Below, in pieces: positions 1 through 13,500 of a stretch of DNA of 64,000 bases. A model generated the notes under the pieces. The model was not told the DNA's origin. It was given only the letters and a program-made list of their open reading frames with translations, and searched no databases. A program made the translations under genes and the position numbers. Origin of the DNA: Zygnema cylindricum (taxonomy: Eukaryota; Streptophyta; Zygnematophyceae; Zygnematales; Zygnemataceae); contig JBBHKE010001493.1 in assembly GCA_037447655.1 (NCBI GenBank), forward strand, positions 1-64,000, given 5' to 3'. The first letter of the stretch is position 1. Each line of letters opens with the position of its first letter.

Positions 1-1953
1 GACAAACAGACAATAGAAAGCTACAAATTTACCTGCTGCTGGAATATTAAGCTAGAAGAAAAAGAAAGTAAACTTTTACAAATAACGCCGCGTAAAGATA
101 AAGTGCTGAAAAAAAAAACGCTTGCAAAGGAAACTTGAGCGACGCAGTTTGCTGAAGAGAGATGCAGGCAGGAGATTATACTTTTGCAAAACATAAACAA
201 ACTGCCAGACGGAGAGTGGGAATTATAGCCAGCCTACCAAGCGTAGCCAGCCTACCAACTACTGTACGGTCAGTAAAGGCATGTGCCAACCTCCGGCCAC
301 GTCAGCAACAGCAGGCAATGCGTATCCAACCTGCAAGTTCGACTTCCGCTCTGTTCGCGTCCGAGTCAAGGGATTCTGCTTCGGGCTTGCTTCGGATAGC
401 TTTGTCTCACGCATGTCAGCCATTTCGGGAGATTCCGCGTCAACAAGGCAGACGTGGCGAAAAATCTTTATGCTAATACCCACAATACATCTGCCGTCAT
501 GGGCCAAATGTCGGTGGGATATACCATGCTGCCGTGGCAGACAGCTCCAAGGTTCAGAAACGCCAATCTCGAGTGTGATTGGTTATAGGAGTAATGTTTT
601 CTGCGTCAGCGACGCTAAAGATCGATTCGCTTCATGCGCGGGATAAGGTCCGGCATGGGCCCCGTCAAGCTTGGAAGTGGGGACCACATTCGTACAGTCA
701 GCAGAGTGACGCGCACGCGCGCTCCTGAGTTTATTTTTGAAGAATCTCCTCAATCGGTGTACGGTCATTGCCCAACCAGTGATAGAGGGATTATTAAATG
801 CTGTTTGTACATGTATGTTTCTGCTGTACAGCTCGTACTTTTATTTTCGTTTCCCGAATAAAAATACAGTAGCGCGCCAATTATGTTACGTTCAAAAGAT
901 GCGCGTGCTGCATCAGCCGTGGCGACGTGGTCACCAAGAATGGACTGAGATACTCTTTTTTGTTCCAAATTGTGTCAACGACTTGCTTCCCATTGGACCG
1001 TACAATACACCAAGAAGTCTAATGTCAGCAATGATGCGGCGACGGGGACCCAGATTAGAGTTAGGAACTAAATGGTCCCTGCTCAAGCCACAATTATTAA
1101 TTCTCATCTTTGCTAGGTTAAAGAATTGTGCCACAGGAAGATAAATTTTGGTTATGTAACCAAGAGTCTTTTTGGAACTGAAGAACCGGGCCCAATGAAA
1201 GATCATCTAAAGTTTTTAGCGAACTACGCTTCTTATAAGTTTTCTTTTGTGCGTACTAACAATGTTTGAATTGTCTTAAGTTGGTTCCTTTTCTGTTTTT
1301 TTTATGTTTATTTTTTGTTGTTCATTTATTTATGTGTTTATTTTAAATTGCTTTTTTTTACTTGGATTTCCTTTTAATTTGTTGTTTTCGGTTTGGTTAA
1401 TGGCCAGATTAATGCACACACTGTACTCTTCAGAGTTGTGATAAAAAAAAAATCTTGATATAAAAAAAATAACATGTTTATACTTTTTTAAGCTGTGATG
1501 ACAACAAAAAGTAATATACACTTTTAAGTGTGATTAAAACAAAACATGCTATATTATTTTAAATTGTAATCAAAACATTCAATTGCAAGTCTTTGAAAAT
1601 CTTCAAATCCAGAAATTTTTATAAATTTCAGTACAGAAGTCTCAGAGTCACCTTGGAGATTCTGTATTAAAAAATGAGAGATATTTGCGTTTATCAAAAT
1701 TTTATACATTGAATTGTAAGTAAATTTTAAGTAAACGATTCTAACTTCTCACGTTTGATATATCCAATTCTATCACAATATGACGAGTACTCTTAATAAC
1801 ATTTAAAAAATGCTATACATGATTCAGCTCCCATCAGTGGCTGAAATTCTCTATTTTAACTTTTGAGTTAACATTACTGCAAATATGTTGTAACAGTGTA
1901 ATCTTTGACCATCTTTGACCGAACTACTACATTTTTTCCCTTTCCTTTTTTTT
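1..1953. other. Gene-free flank and 3' region of the Rab3GAP1 gene
   Basis: I see no convincing gene here. The first 1.2 kb is less AT-rich than the rest and holds several overlapping short open frames with no recognisable domain. From about 1,200 the sequence is strongly AT-rich and runs up to the Rab3GAP1 stop codon at 1,954-1,956 (minus strand), so part of it is probably that gene's 3' untranslated region. A 14-bp sequence (AGCCAGCCTACCAA) is repeated directly at 227-240 and 245-258. Confidence 0.5.
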
Positions 1954-4473
1954 CTAATCCAAAGTCCCAATGGCAATCGCAATTTGCAAACTATCTGCCA
2001 TTGATTTCGTATACATTCTATGGAAATGCCTCGAAGTTTTTTCACTTTCTGTCATCTTTTCGACATCATTTGTTTTGCCTTCGTTACCGACTTCTTGCTC
2101 CAAATTTGAGTCGGCATCCTCATAATCTTCGTCAATTACTTCTCCTTCTAAGGGCCAAAAAATACATTCAAAAATGACTTCTCTCTCTACAGGTTCATGT
2201 CCATTGAACTGATTGCCCATCCTCTCGGTTCGTACTTTTCCACGCTTCGACTTCTTCGTTTCTTCTGTTTGGTGTGGAAATAGACTTGCAACGACTTGTC
2301 GCTCTAACAATTTCCCCGGTGAGTCCACCACCTTGTCCCCAGATAAAGAGAAGGCCTGCATTGTTGATAAATGACAACAACCCCTGTATTAAGTTTTCAT
2401 TATAACTATCCTTTAACTTGAAAAATTTTGCCCTCAAAAAATTGACCAAGTTCAATTTAGGGAAAGCAAACTGGAGGAGAGAAACAATTTCCAAACAGTC
2501 TTCAAGCAATAAAGAAAAAGCATAGAAAGAAATCCACACAAAAGGTTTATTCAAGTCTTTCTATCGAGTTAACAAAAGTTAACTTTGAGCAGAAATTTCA
2601 TATCTTTTTTTAAATTTACATTTTGATCGCCCTAAAATTCTGGATGATTCTAATTTAATTACACTAGGATTTAATTTGACTACCTAATTTACATCGGTGC
2701 ACCCAAACTGAAAAAACTACAGTTATCTACCAAAAACAATCATTCTGGACACATTTTTTTTGTTTCATTTCGACATTTGATACCAGTGAAATTCTGATCA
2801 TCAATGTTCTAAACTGTTAGATGTGCTTTTCAGGCAAAAACATAAAATAACAAAACAAAAAACATAAAATAACAAATTAAACGCCAGTCAAAATAGTAAG
2901 TCTCAAACCATAATAAGTCGAGTGTAAGAAGCAATTGAAACATGATGATTGATCTTTCCAAAAAAAACGATGTACTTTTTGTTATTTAAAAACTAACCTC
3001 CCGGTTGTTGCCCGTTGGTATGTCAACTCCGTGGTTTTCATGTCCCACTCCAAATGTTTCGAGAAGAGAAGCAACTAAACGGGGAGATTTTCCAAGTTTT
3101 TGCCACATGGAAGCAGCTGCCACAGTAATCGCTTCGAGTTTCTGAAAGTCGTCACAAAGTTTCTGAATTTCATCTTCCTCCAAATTATCAGTCGATGTTG
3201 GTTCGCCTGTTTCCCAAAACAAAAAAATACCCAAGAAAGAAAAAATGAAAAAAGAAGAAAGTAAAAAAGAAAGGAGGGAGGAGGGAGGAGGGAGGAGGGA
3301 GGAGGGAGGAGGGAGGAGGGAGGAGGGAGGAGGGAGGAGGAAGGAGGAGGAAGAAGGAGAAAGGAACAAGAAGCAAAGTGGAAGGAAGAAGGAAAAAGGA
3401 AGGAGGAAGAAGGAAAAAGGAAGAAAATACAAAGAAGAATAAAAAAGGAGGAAAAAAGCAGGAAAAAAAACAGAAACAAGAAGAAGAGGCGTCCAAGAAG
3501 ATCAATAAAATATGGTTGCCATTTAACACTATTTTACAAAAATGACTTCTACCTTCAAGTGAGTGAATCTGAAACGAGGTTCTTAATAGGAACTTGAATC
3601 ACAATAAGGCTTTCTTAGGAATCGGATACTCAGCCACCTTTTGTTACAAAAAAAAAAAAAACAACATAAACATAGATTCTCCTTCAGTGTCCAATAATCC
3701 AAACACACCAGAGTTCCCTTTTTCTTGCTTTATTCCTAAATGTCTCTCACACTTTTTACAAAAAAACAGGAACTACTAATGATTACCCCTTTGCCTGGTT
3801 TTTGTCAACAAAACCTTCATTTATTGTGTGAAGGTTCACATAGGGCTCCCCCTAAAAAACCCTAAAAAAATCAAAAAGACCATCAGGTACCTGATATACC
3901 CATATTTTCCCGTTAACCACACATATAAAATGGAGAAACATCATATTGTGTTTCCGTGACTTTTAGCTCATTAAACTAGGGCTTCAAACTCAAACAAGCA
4001 TTTATAGTTTAACGTTTATAGTATTGATAAACTATAAAATCATTTTGAGGGAAAATAGTACGACGTGAAGTATTTGATACAAACAAAAAAATTCCCACAA
4101 CTAACACTTTCGTAGCTCACAAAAAAAAAACCATTATTCAGTATTGGATTCATCAAATAGTAAATAACAACACTTAACAAATACGTCCACCAAAAAGTCC
4201 GTTAGCAAAAACTGATAACGTTAAACAGTATTTATAAACGTAGCTTATTCATAAATGCAGCTTTAAAGGCATGATTTTGAAGAAGTTGAGGCCCAGAGCT
4301 AAAAAAGTTAAGTAGAACAACCGAAGTCTTGGTAAACTTTCTTAAGGACTTACAACATTACTAAGATAAAAGCTAGACGTGAACCGCTCTTTCAGACACA
4401 AAATAAAACCACAGCATTTGAAACAAAATACAAAAAGGAGGAATAACACAGGAAAAACACACACACACACACA

Positions 4474-4508
<35 letters not shown>

Positions 4509-7500
4509 GACGCACGCCATACGCGCGCCCAATACACACACACACATACACACACACACACACACACCACACACACACACAAAAAAAAACAAAGAAAAAA
4601 AAAAAAAACACCCAAAAAAAAGAGATAAAAAACGTATAACAAAAAAGAAAAGAAAAAGTTTGGGTTTTGACCTAACCTTCAGAGAGACACCTGTCGTCCG
4701 TTCTGCCGAGAATCGCTTCCATCCGGGAACTCAATCTCTGGTGTTCATAAACCACAGCCGGAAGATCTGAGCCGTTCGTTTGTCTCAATATATGATCTGA
4801 GGCAGTGAATGCCGTACAAAGAATCTGAGAAATCAGATCAACAGGTTGAATCGTATCCAAATAATGCAAAGCCTGTGGCATAAGAGTAAAAGCAAAAAAA
4901 CTTGTTTTAAAATAAAATCCATGCTAGTAACAGCGAAAAAAGACGTTAGTAACAAAGAGAGACAAATGATTCGGTTTTTTCTAAACCGACAGAACCTTGA
5001 AGAAATTTAAAAAACGTTAAAAAACCTTTAAAACACCGGTAAAAAGCGAGAAACACCTTGAAAAAACCAGACGGAAGTCAGGAGAAACCTCTTAAAAGTC
5101 ATCTGTTCTGTTTCCTGTCAGCTATATGACTAGAAGAACTAACGGCAAAGGATTTTTTTTTTGAAAATAGAAAATGGGATAAACACAATCGAGGAAAGAA
5201 GAGAACAAATAAAAAACAGAAGAGACGAAGGCTTCTTTTCATTGAAATCATTTACTTTCTTATGTTGATTGCTTTTTACTCAATACCCGACTTTTTAAAC
5301 TCTCCTTTTCCCTTGTCCCTCCACAACCTTATCCTCCTCCACTTTCCCACTCCCTATCCATATATCTCCCCCTCTCCTCCCTCTCTCCCCCCCCTCTCTG
5401 CTGCATATCTTTTCACAGGCAATACTGATCTACCTCTGAAGTACTCAAGGATTTTCTCCCTCCTTCTGTCTTTCCCTCCCTCCTCCCTAAGTACCCACCT
5501 TCTGCGCTTCCTTCTCATAATCGAAAAATGGTTTCTGTTCCGAGGCAGAAAGAGAGGGAGCTTTTTCCCACAAAAGAGCCCACAAGTTTCCTTCCTTCTG
5601 CATTCTCTCTGACAGATGTCCTCGCGGTGGCCATTCCTCTACCTCTACCCCATTTTCTCTCCCATTTTCCCTTTTCTCACTACTTTTCTCACTACCAGAC
5701 ATTCTCCTCCGATGGTTTCCAAATCTATCTTCGTCAGAACAAAATATTTTTTCATGTTTTCCATAATTGCAACTCTCAAACATTCCATTTTCGTTTCCTA
5801 AATGGCGACATTGACAGGAAGAATTCACGTCTCCCTCTCCTCCACTCACCTCTACCTGCTTCGAACAACTGCAATAAAATCCATTCTGTGACACTCCCTC
5901 GTGTGACTTTGTAACAGTTTTCTTCGGACCCGGTTTACTGTCAGTTCCGAGGTCTGTTTTTCTGCTTGATTCTTCGTTACCAAGAGTATCGCTCTCTATC
6001 TCTCTCTCTATCGGAGAAGATTGAGAAATCCAATCTTTAGGAGAATACCATCTTACAAAATCCTCTAAAGCAGCGCCGGGATTCGCAGCTTTGAAGGCCG
6101 ACATATCTGCAATAACGAAAAGACAAAAAAAGCGAAAAATCAAAAAAATGAAAAAAGAATAAAACGGAAAAACAAGAAAAACGATAAAAAAACAAAAACA
6201 GACAAGCAAACAAACAAAAAAAATGATAAAACGAAAATCGAAACTAAAACAAAAAAAGAAAAAGACAAAAAAATAGTTTTTGTTAATTTTTACTCGATTT
6301 CTCACACCGGTTTTCCTTTTTTCGTTTATTACTCGTATCCTTTTTCAATATTTAGTCAATTTCTCACCTGAACTGAGATATTTGCCCTGAACTCGAGCAC
6401 GTGCTTCTGCTGCCTGTTTGATCATCAATTCCCATAGAAAAAAGTAGAGACAAAGAAAAAGTCAAAAAACATAGAAATAGACGAACAGAAAAGCGTACAA
6501 AACGAATGAAACAAAAAAAAAAAAAAGCCAATAGGCAAGTGGTAGCATGCCTCCTAAGGATTGTTTTTTGTCTTTTACGATTTGTGGGATATCATGTTTT
6601 GCAGTATATATATCCACTACAGTAGTACAGACCATACAGGTTTTAGGGTGGATTTTTTTCTGACACACTTAAAATTAGTTTGGAAAACATAAATTCTGGA
6701 ACTGTAAAATGCTCGGAACTAAAAATGCATACCATAGGCCAGTTTTGGTGGACATGATTTAGCGTGGACCACACATTTTTTCCATCTGTACAATGAGCTC
6801 AATACTAACAATGACTCCAAACAGTAGTCTATCCATGCTAGGATGGTGGACTTGCATCAATTGACCTCACAAAATTCATTTTTTTGAATATTAAGGCAAT
6901 TGATTATTTTACCGAGGGAGAGTCTCCTAAGGCTATAAGTGACTCCTCTCGCAATTTCACCATATCTTCAGTCAAATACACTTCTTCCTGTAATTCCAAA
7001 AGGAAAAATGTCCAAACATCAGAAAATGACACTGCAAACTTGATTTGACGCAACGAATAATAAAACACAAAAGCTATTAAAGATAAAAAGATGACAAATG
7101 TCATAGTGTATAACTGATTAAAAAATTGATTTGGATTAACAGAACTAAAGAATGTAAAAAAGTGCTCAGTTTGGCAGAAAAAAGCACAAAAAAATAGCAA
7201 CCAAGACCACATTACACATCCAGAATATGTGTTCAATCAATGGGATTTTCCCATTCTAATTTCCGATTGATTTCTGCTTCAGTTTCTGTTTCAATTTCCC
7301 GTTTCATGTGGTTTTTCATTTGGTTTTCGTCTGTTTCTCGCCCGAATTTAAATTTTCAGATACCAGAAACCCAACAAAACTCACCTGAATCATAGGAACA
7401 AACATACGGACGGGTCTTCTCAAAAGCATAAAGTTTCCTGCGGGTTTTAGGATACCCTTTGCTCTATTTGCAGTACTATTTTCCACAGAGACATCATTAG

Positions 7501-10500
7501 AGTCCGTCTCTACCTCTGCCTCTCCTCCTCCTGATCCAAGACTGTTACTCCTCGTTTCTTCTCCCGATTCTCCTAATTCTATAGAGCTGTAGGGAAGACA
7601 TCCATCCAATGCAGCTTGGTTAAGAAAGGAAAGTGAACAAAAACATAAATCGTTCCTACTGCTTGTAATCACCAAGATTTGGTGGAAAGTGAAGAAAAAC
7701 AGACAGTTCTCATACTGTTTGAATTCTCCAAAACGTGGTAAGGAAAGCGAAGAAAAAGAGACATTTCTCCTACAGTTGGTAATCTGTGTTCAACACGAGA
7801 TAATCACATGCGTTTCCATATGTTATCCAATTTAAACCATGCTTTAAACCATCAGAATCGCCATACAGAAAATGATACTTTTGTGCAATTAACATCCGCT
7901 GAAAAGCATAAATGGAGGAGAATATCAGAAAAAGACATTACTGGCCTACTTGTTAGCAAAAACTCCAAACTACTCACTTGTCCCCATCTGGCAAGCTCTC
8001 GTAGACCGTGCTCTCACTCTCCACTTCGCTTCCTTTCAAATCATCACTACTTTCTGTTCCCAATTTGCTTTTCAACGTCCTGTTGGTTACAGAGTCTTCC
8101 ATTTGTGTTGCATCAGAATCAAATCGAGGCAATAACGCGGCTAAATCCTGTAGGCACAGATAGATATCATAAGAATCCAGTTATACATAGAATACACTGT
8201 TCACCGAAATTAAGCTGGAAAGATAAAACTTGAACTAAGAATTGGTCTATTCCATGCCATTACATGCAAAAAAAAAAAGAACATAGTATTTGCTGTCCAT
8301 TTAATTTTCTGTTAGGATTACTGTAATCTACTTTTAAGTCTAAAATAACATAAATGAACCAGCAAACCGTCTAATTTTGGTTCAACAAACACATGCATTT
8401 TGAGGCCAATTTATTTCAGGATGAATGTTTACTGAAAATCGAAGCTTGAGAATTCAGAAATTCAGAACAGGATTTTTTTTATAAAAACATGTAAATGAGG
8501 CAGGAATGTGAGGAGAACAAAAGCAGTGTGTTTATAAAATGAAACTCCACCATAGATAACTACTGTTATCCTACACTTATTTTGATACAATCCTTAGGAT
8601 AAATGAAATTTACACCGAAGTAAAAGTATTGGATAGCTTTAGCTAATGCACTTCAATAAAAGCAGCAATTAGGATCGGTTCATAATCAGTGTGAACAACG
8701 ATACTGGTGGTGAGTGGTGTATTTTACCTCAATTCTCTCCCAGCCGTCTCCTCCATCCTCCACTTCCCCTCCACCTGTGTCCTCCATTTCATCGGAAGAT
8801 TCTTGCAATGAAAAGATACCCCCTTCCTTACCACCTTGTTTCATCTTATTATCTTCTGTGTATACTCCATTCTCTGTTTCCCCACTATATACGCTATCTT
8901 CATCCTCTTTTCTACCGTTCAAATTCTGACAGCCATTCAGCTTTTCGGCTGTAAAATCATTTTCGGCTTTAAACTGATTTTCGGCTTTCAAATCATTTTC
9001 GGCTTTAAAATCATCTGAAAATTTGAGAGTTTCTCCTAATTTAGAGTGTCTAGAATGCATATCTGCTGCTCGGTCGTCCAATTCCCGTTTCTCGATTTCA
9101 ATTTTTTGACGGATACAAAGAGCCAACTGGAAGAAAGGCACAAAAAGCAAATGGGTACAAAAGAAATAGTATCTCAAAGGCAAATGGTTAATGCATGGAA
9201 AAAAAATCTCAAATAAGCAGTTGTCTCTTGTCGAGGTTTTGCCAAGAATTTTTGAACAAGAACATCAGAGAAAAATAAAAATTAATCAGGGTTTCCAAGG
9301 CTCGTTCAGCAAGGTACGAAAAGAAGGGAAGAAAAGGGAGGAGAGAGAAAAGAAGAGGGGCGAGGAGGGACGAGAGGGGAGGGAAGGGGAGGGGAGAGGA
9401 ATAGAATAGAATAGAACAGAATGAAACAGAATAAAACAGAACAGAATGGAATAGAATGGAAGAGAATGGAATAGAATGGAAGAGAATAGGTGAGAATAGA
9501 AATAGTTGTCGATACCATTTGCAGTTTTTGATGTAGGAGACAGCAACTAAAATCTGGAGGCCCATTCGTAGAAACTCTTGGAAGGGGCTTCAATTGGTCC
9601 CAGTACCAGTGTACTTCTGCCCGAAATTCTTTCCATAAAGAAGCAATGGCTGTAACACAAAATCCATTAACACCGTCGACATCAGATGTTATCAATATAG
9701 AAAACATTCATGACGGTAGGAAGAAAAAAAGGAAAAAAAAAAACGAAAACGGAGAACCAGCAATAGACATGAAGGTAACAGAAACGATCAATAATCGAAA
9801 ATCAGCTAATTACACTCTGACATTTTGTAGGTAGAAAATAAAGTTCATAAACAGGGACATTTTCAATACTCGAACACCTAGCTTTACTGATTTACCAAGA
9901 CAGTAACAACAGACAATAACCGATCTAATTTTTAGGACTATGTACTAAAAGACAATGCCAAAATTTACATAGAAAAGGATCTTGTTCATTATGAGACTCT
10001 AATGGCGATCATACTCAAAGTTTAGGCATTCCCAGGAACAGGCAAGTTCATTTTCTGAGGAGTATATCTTGTAAGAACCAGTAAGAAAAAAATGAAAGGG
10101 CGAGAGGCTTCCCAAAAACTACCTTTGACATTGCAGTCTCCAAAACGAAGGGCATGGAGGGCGAGGCGAGCCAAAAGTGAATCTGGAGGAGCAGTTTTAA
10201 TCCTCATTTTCCTTCTTTGTGCCTTTGTTTCCGGTTTATGTCCTGTCAAATATCATCACCCTCTCACTGTCCCAAGTGAGGAAAATTCTAATTTCCATTG
10301 TTATCGAGACCAATGCGTTTCCATTGTTATCGAGACCAATGCGTTACTTTCAAAAAGTTTGGACCATATTTCTCCTTCATGCCAGGGTTTTTGGTTTGTG
10401 TACGGTTGAGCATAGTTCCTTTTTATTTTCACGCAAGAAAGCTCTAAACCTTAGCGGCATTGCCACTACTGTTTTACATTTAATTATTGAAACAGTTACA

Positions 10501-13500
10501 TCAATAAACTATTTGACCCTACATCTTGAGACATGAACCCCATTGAGAGTCGCTGTTGGTCGTCAAAACCATAGGTTTAATGTGCAAAAAAATTGGAAAA
10601 GCTATATATTGTTACCCCGTACAGTAAACGTATTATACGCAAAAAAATCGTTTAGTAAACGTATTGTACCAGTAACAATGTATGGCGTTCCCCTTTTTTT
10701 TTGCACATTGAACCTATGATCATAACAGCAGAAAACTTGCTTATGAAGATTTCCTATAGATGCGTATCGAATCTCATCGGTCCGATGCAATCAATGGTTG
10801 ATGCCATTAGCTGACATGGCAGATGTGACGCCAGGTCACAGGGCCAAAAACGACGACCGAACACATTCACAACCCACGCGGCCCATGGGCCTTTAACTCT
10901 GGGAGCTCTAGCACTTTCGCGTACGGTTACAGGTCTGAAAAAAAGTGTAAAGACACATTTTATTTCCGGCACATAAAACAGAAACATTTAGTGTACAACC
11001 GCATCAAGCTATCCATGGCGATACTCAATTTTTATTGTTGTTACATTATCACCTAGTATAGCATCTTATCATCACATCATATCGTAAACATCGGCCAAAA
11101 CGGTAAACAAGTATGGATGGAGTATTGTAGATGGACTGAAAAGTATGGATGGGATAAATGGCCCTTGTCAATCTATGTACAAAAAAAAGACGTTTGTTAG
11201 CCACTTATTTTTACGTTAATAACGACTATGGTCGACAGTAAACTATGAGCAGCGGTAAAAATAAAAAATTAAACGTCTACAACAATTCTGGCCCTTAAAG
11301 TTAGGATGGAGAAATTTTACTGCCCATTACTATTAGCGGTAACAACACTAAAAAAACACCAGGTTTTCTATGGCCAAAAAACATAAAATAGTGTTAACAA
11401 GAATATTTAAGGGAGTGAACTACGGTTCGACACTTCACCCTACATTACATTATCGTTGTTAATATTAATTTTGCTTTTAATCCTAATTATTTCTTTACAC
11501 TACTAGTGATGGGCAGTAGTCAAGTGAGTAACAGTGAAACAAAAGACCATTTACATGCATATTAGATTGGACTATTTCACAAAACAATATTATTCATACT
11601 TTCATCCCTAAAAAAGTAATTTACCTTCAGAAAAAAGGTCCTTGAGAACTCGTTGTATTACAGAATTTGGAGGCACAGCCATATAGGCTCGTCCTCCTAT
11701 TTTCCTTAACGCAGCTCTCCCATCCTCTGTAAATAAAATAAATTAAAATAAATGAAACAAAACATGTGAGAAATTGAAGAAAACATGTCAGAATTAAGGC
11801 AAAAATCATGTGCAACTCAGTCCATATAAAAACAGGGAAATCACATCATCGCCCTGTCCCGTAAATAAGCAACAATCAAAAACTAAGTACGGGTTTAAAA
11901 GATTTGCTTTTACAAGTCTTGCTATTTAATGCATCTCCCATGTCAATAGACAAGCAGAACTTCTATGAAAAATCTTTGAACTTTGAGGAAAATCAAATAA
12001 CTGAAGTACACCCAAGCCATAAAGTCAAACCTCCAATCATTTCGAAAAACTAACAGGAAAAAAAATAACCAATATGGTAACGACCTAATCTTCAATAAAA
12101 AAAAAGGTTTCCAAAACCTGAAACAAAATCGTCCATATGGGGACGACCGACTCCTCTCACTGCCTCAAAAGAACGAGCCAATAGACGAAGACGACCGGCG
12201 AATCCTGGCCAATCCTCTGAAATCCCCTCCCTCCTGCATATTTGTCCAATCTTATTCAGACACATAATAAACAATAGATAGCACAAAAATGCAAAAAAAA
12301 ACAATACCCGGAAACCTGAAGACCAGACTCTTAAAATTGAGACCGGCCATCTTCTTACGATATTTTTCTTCAATTTTAGACGAGAAACGCAAAATGGAGA
12401 GAAAGAGAGGGCAAACTAGATGATACAAGTTTCAACTTGCAACAACCATCTTTTTTGGTTAATTATTTGTTAATTCTCTGAAGTTTTTAGACGAGAAACA
12501 TGGAGGAGTAGAGAAGAAGAGAAGGAGAGAAAGAGGTCCTCTCTATGTTTGATAAGTGTTGAACATACCCGTTTGTGGGGATGATGGAAAGGGACCAGTT
12601 ATTCGCGGAAAATGGAGAAGACATTTCCAAATGCGCCATTTCACTACTGCTGTGGGCATTAAGGCCTTGCCAGGTGGCAGTCAGTTGATAGGCTGCAATC
12701 CCAGCAACATTTTTTTATGTATTTGAAACGAAGCCCAAAGACAAAATTGAAGATAACAATAATATTTATCTTTGAATGCCACAATTTTCATGCCTGTCTC
12801 ATGTAAGAGAAGAATTGAAGGTTGAAATAATATTTTACGGCTATCTGATGAAAGGCAAAACTCAAGAGTTGCAACATTTTTACGGTTGTCTGACGAAACA
12901 CGACAAAATCGATGATTGTAACAACTTTTGACACCTGTCAGACGAAAGACAAAAGCGAAGACTGCAATAACATTTATCCGATCAAAGATAAGCTTGAGGA
13001 TTGTCACAACTTTTTATGTCCATTTGATGAAAGAGAAAGTTGTCGACTGTTGCAACTTTTTTATTTCCTATCTCATGAAAGACATAATTGTGGATCACAC
13101 GAATTTTTTTATGTTTGTCCAGAAAAAGGGACAAAAACTGAGAAAGGAGAGCAACAAAAATGGACAAAAACGGCATGCTCAAATCGGGATACAGGTTCAC
13201 ACAACTGCAGATGTATTTAATTCCTACAGAACTTTCCAAAAACAGGAGTATTTGCGCCGAGGAAAGGAGCTATTTGATTTATAATAATGCGGAAATTTGA
13301 TTATTGAACTCTGGGACATTGCAAAAATGTGTGTTTTCTGATGCTAGGTTCACATAATGTAGGTGTTTAAAAATCAAACAGAGATTAAAAAAATGGTGGC
13401 TATAAGAAAACCGAAGAAACACTTATCAACTTTTGTTTTATTATTATCTGACACAAAATACGCGAGGACAATTGACGATCGATCCTAGTCTTCAACTCTC

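Noticed and set aside
162-1206. Several overlapping open frames of 60-135 residues near the window start
   Set aside because: They overlap on both strands, show no domain, signal or splice pattern, and none can be supported as a gene.
3188-3529. Long Leu/Pro/Ser/Phe-rich open frames on the minus strand
   Set aside because: They are translations of the GGAGGGA and GA-rich microsatellite inside a Rab3GAP1 intron.
4342-4642. Cys/Val-rich (minus) and His/Thr-rich (plus) open frames
   Set aside because: They are translations of the CA/CGCA microsatellite, and the true exon begins only at 4677.
6462-6668. Minus-strand open frame of 68 residues
   Set aside because: It lies in the intron between the Rab3GAP1 exons 6987-6913 and 6413-6368, which join in phase without it.
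7808-8233. Plus-strand open frame of 141 residues
   Set aside because: It is antisense to the Rab3GAP1 exon at 8147-8018/7978, whose minus-strand frame fits the family and phase.
12912-13284. Two plus-strand open frames of over 100 residues
   Set aside because: They run through the 46-bp minisatellite in a Rab3GAP1 intron and are explained by it.
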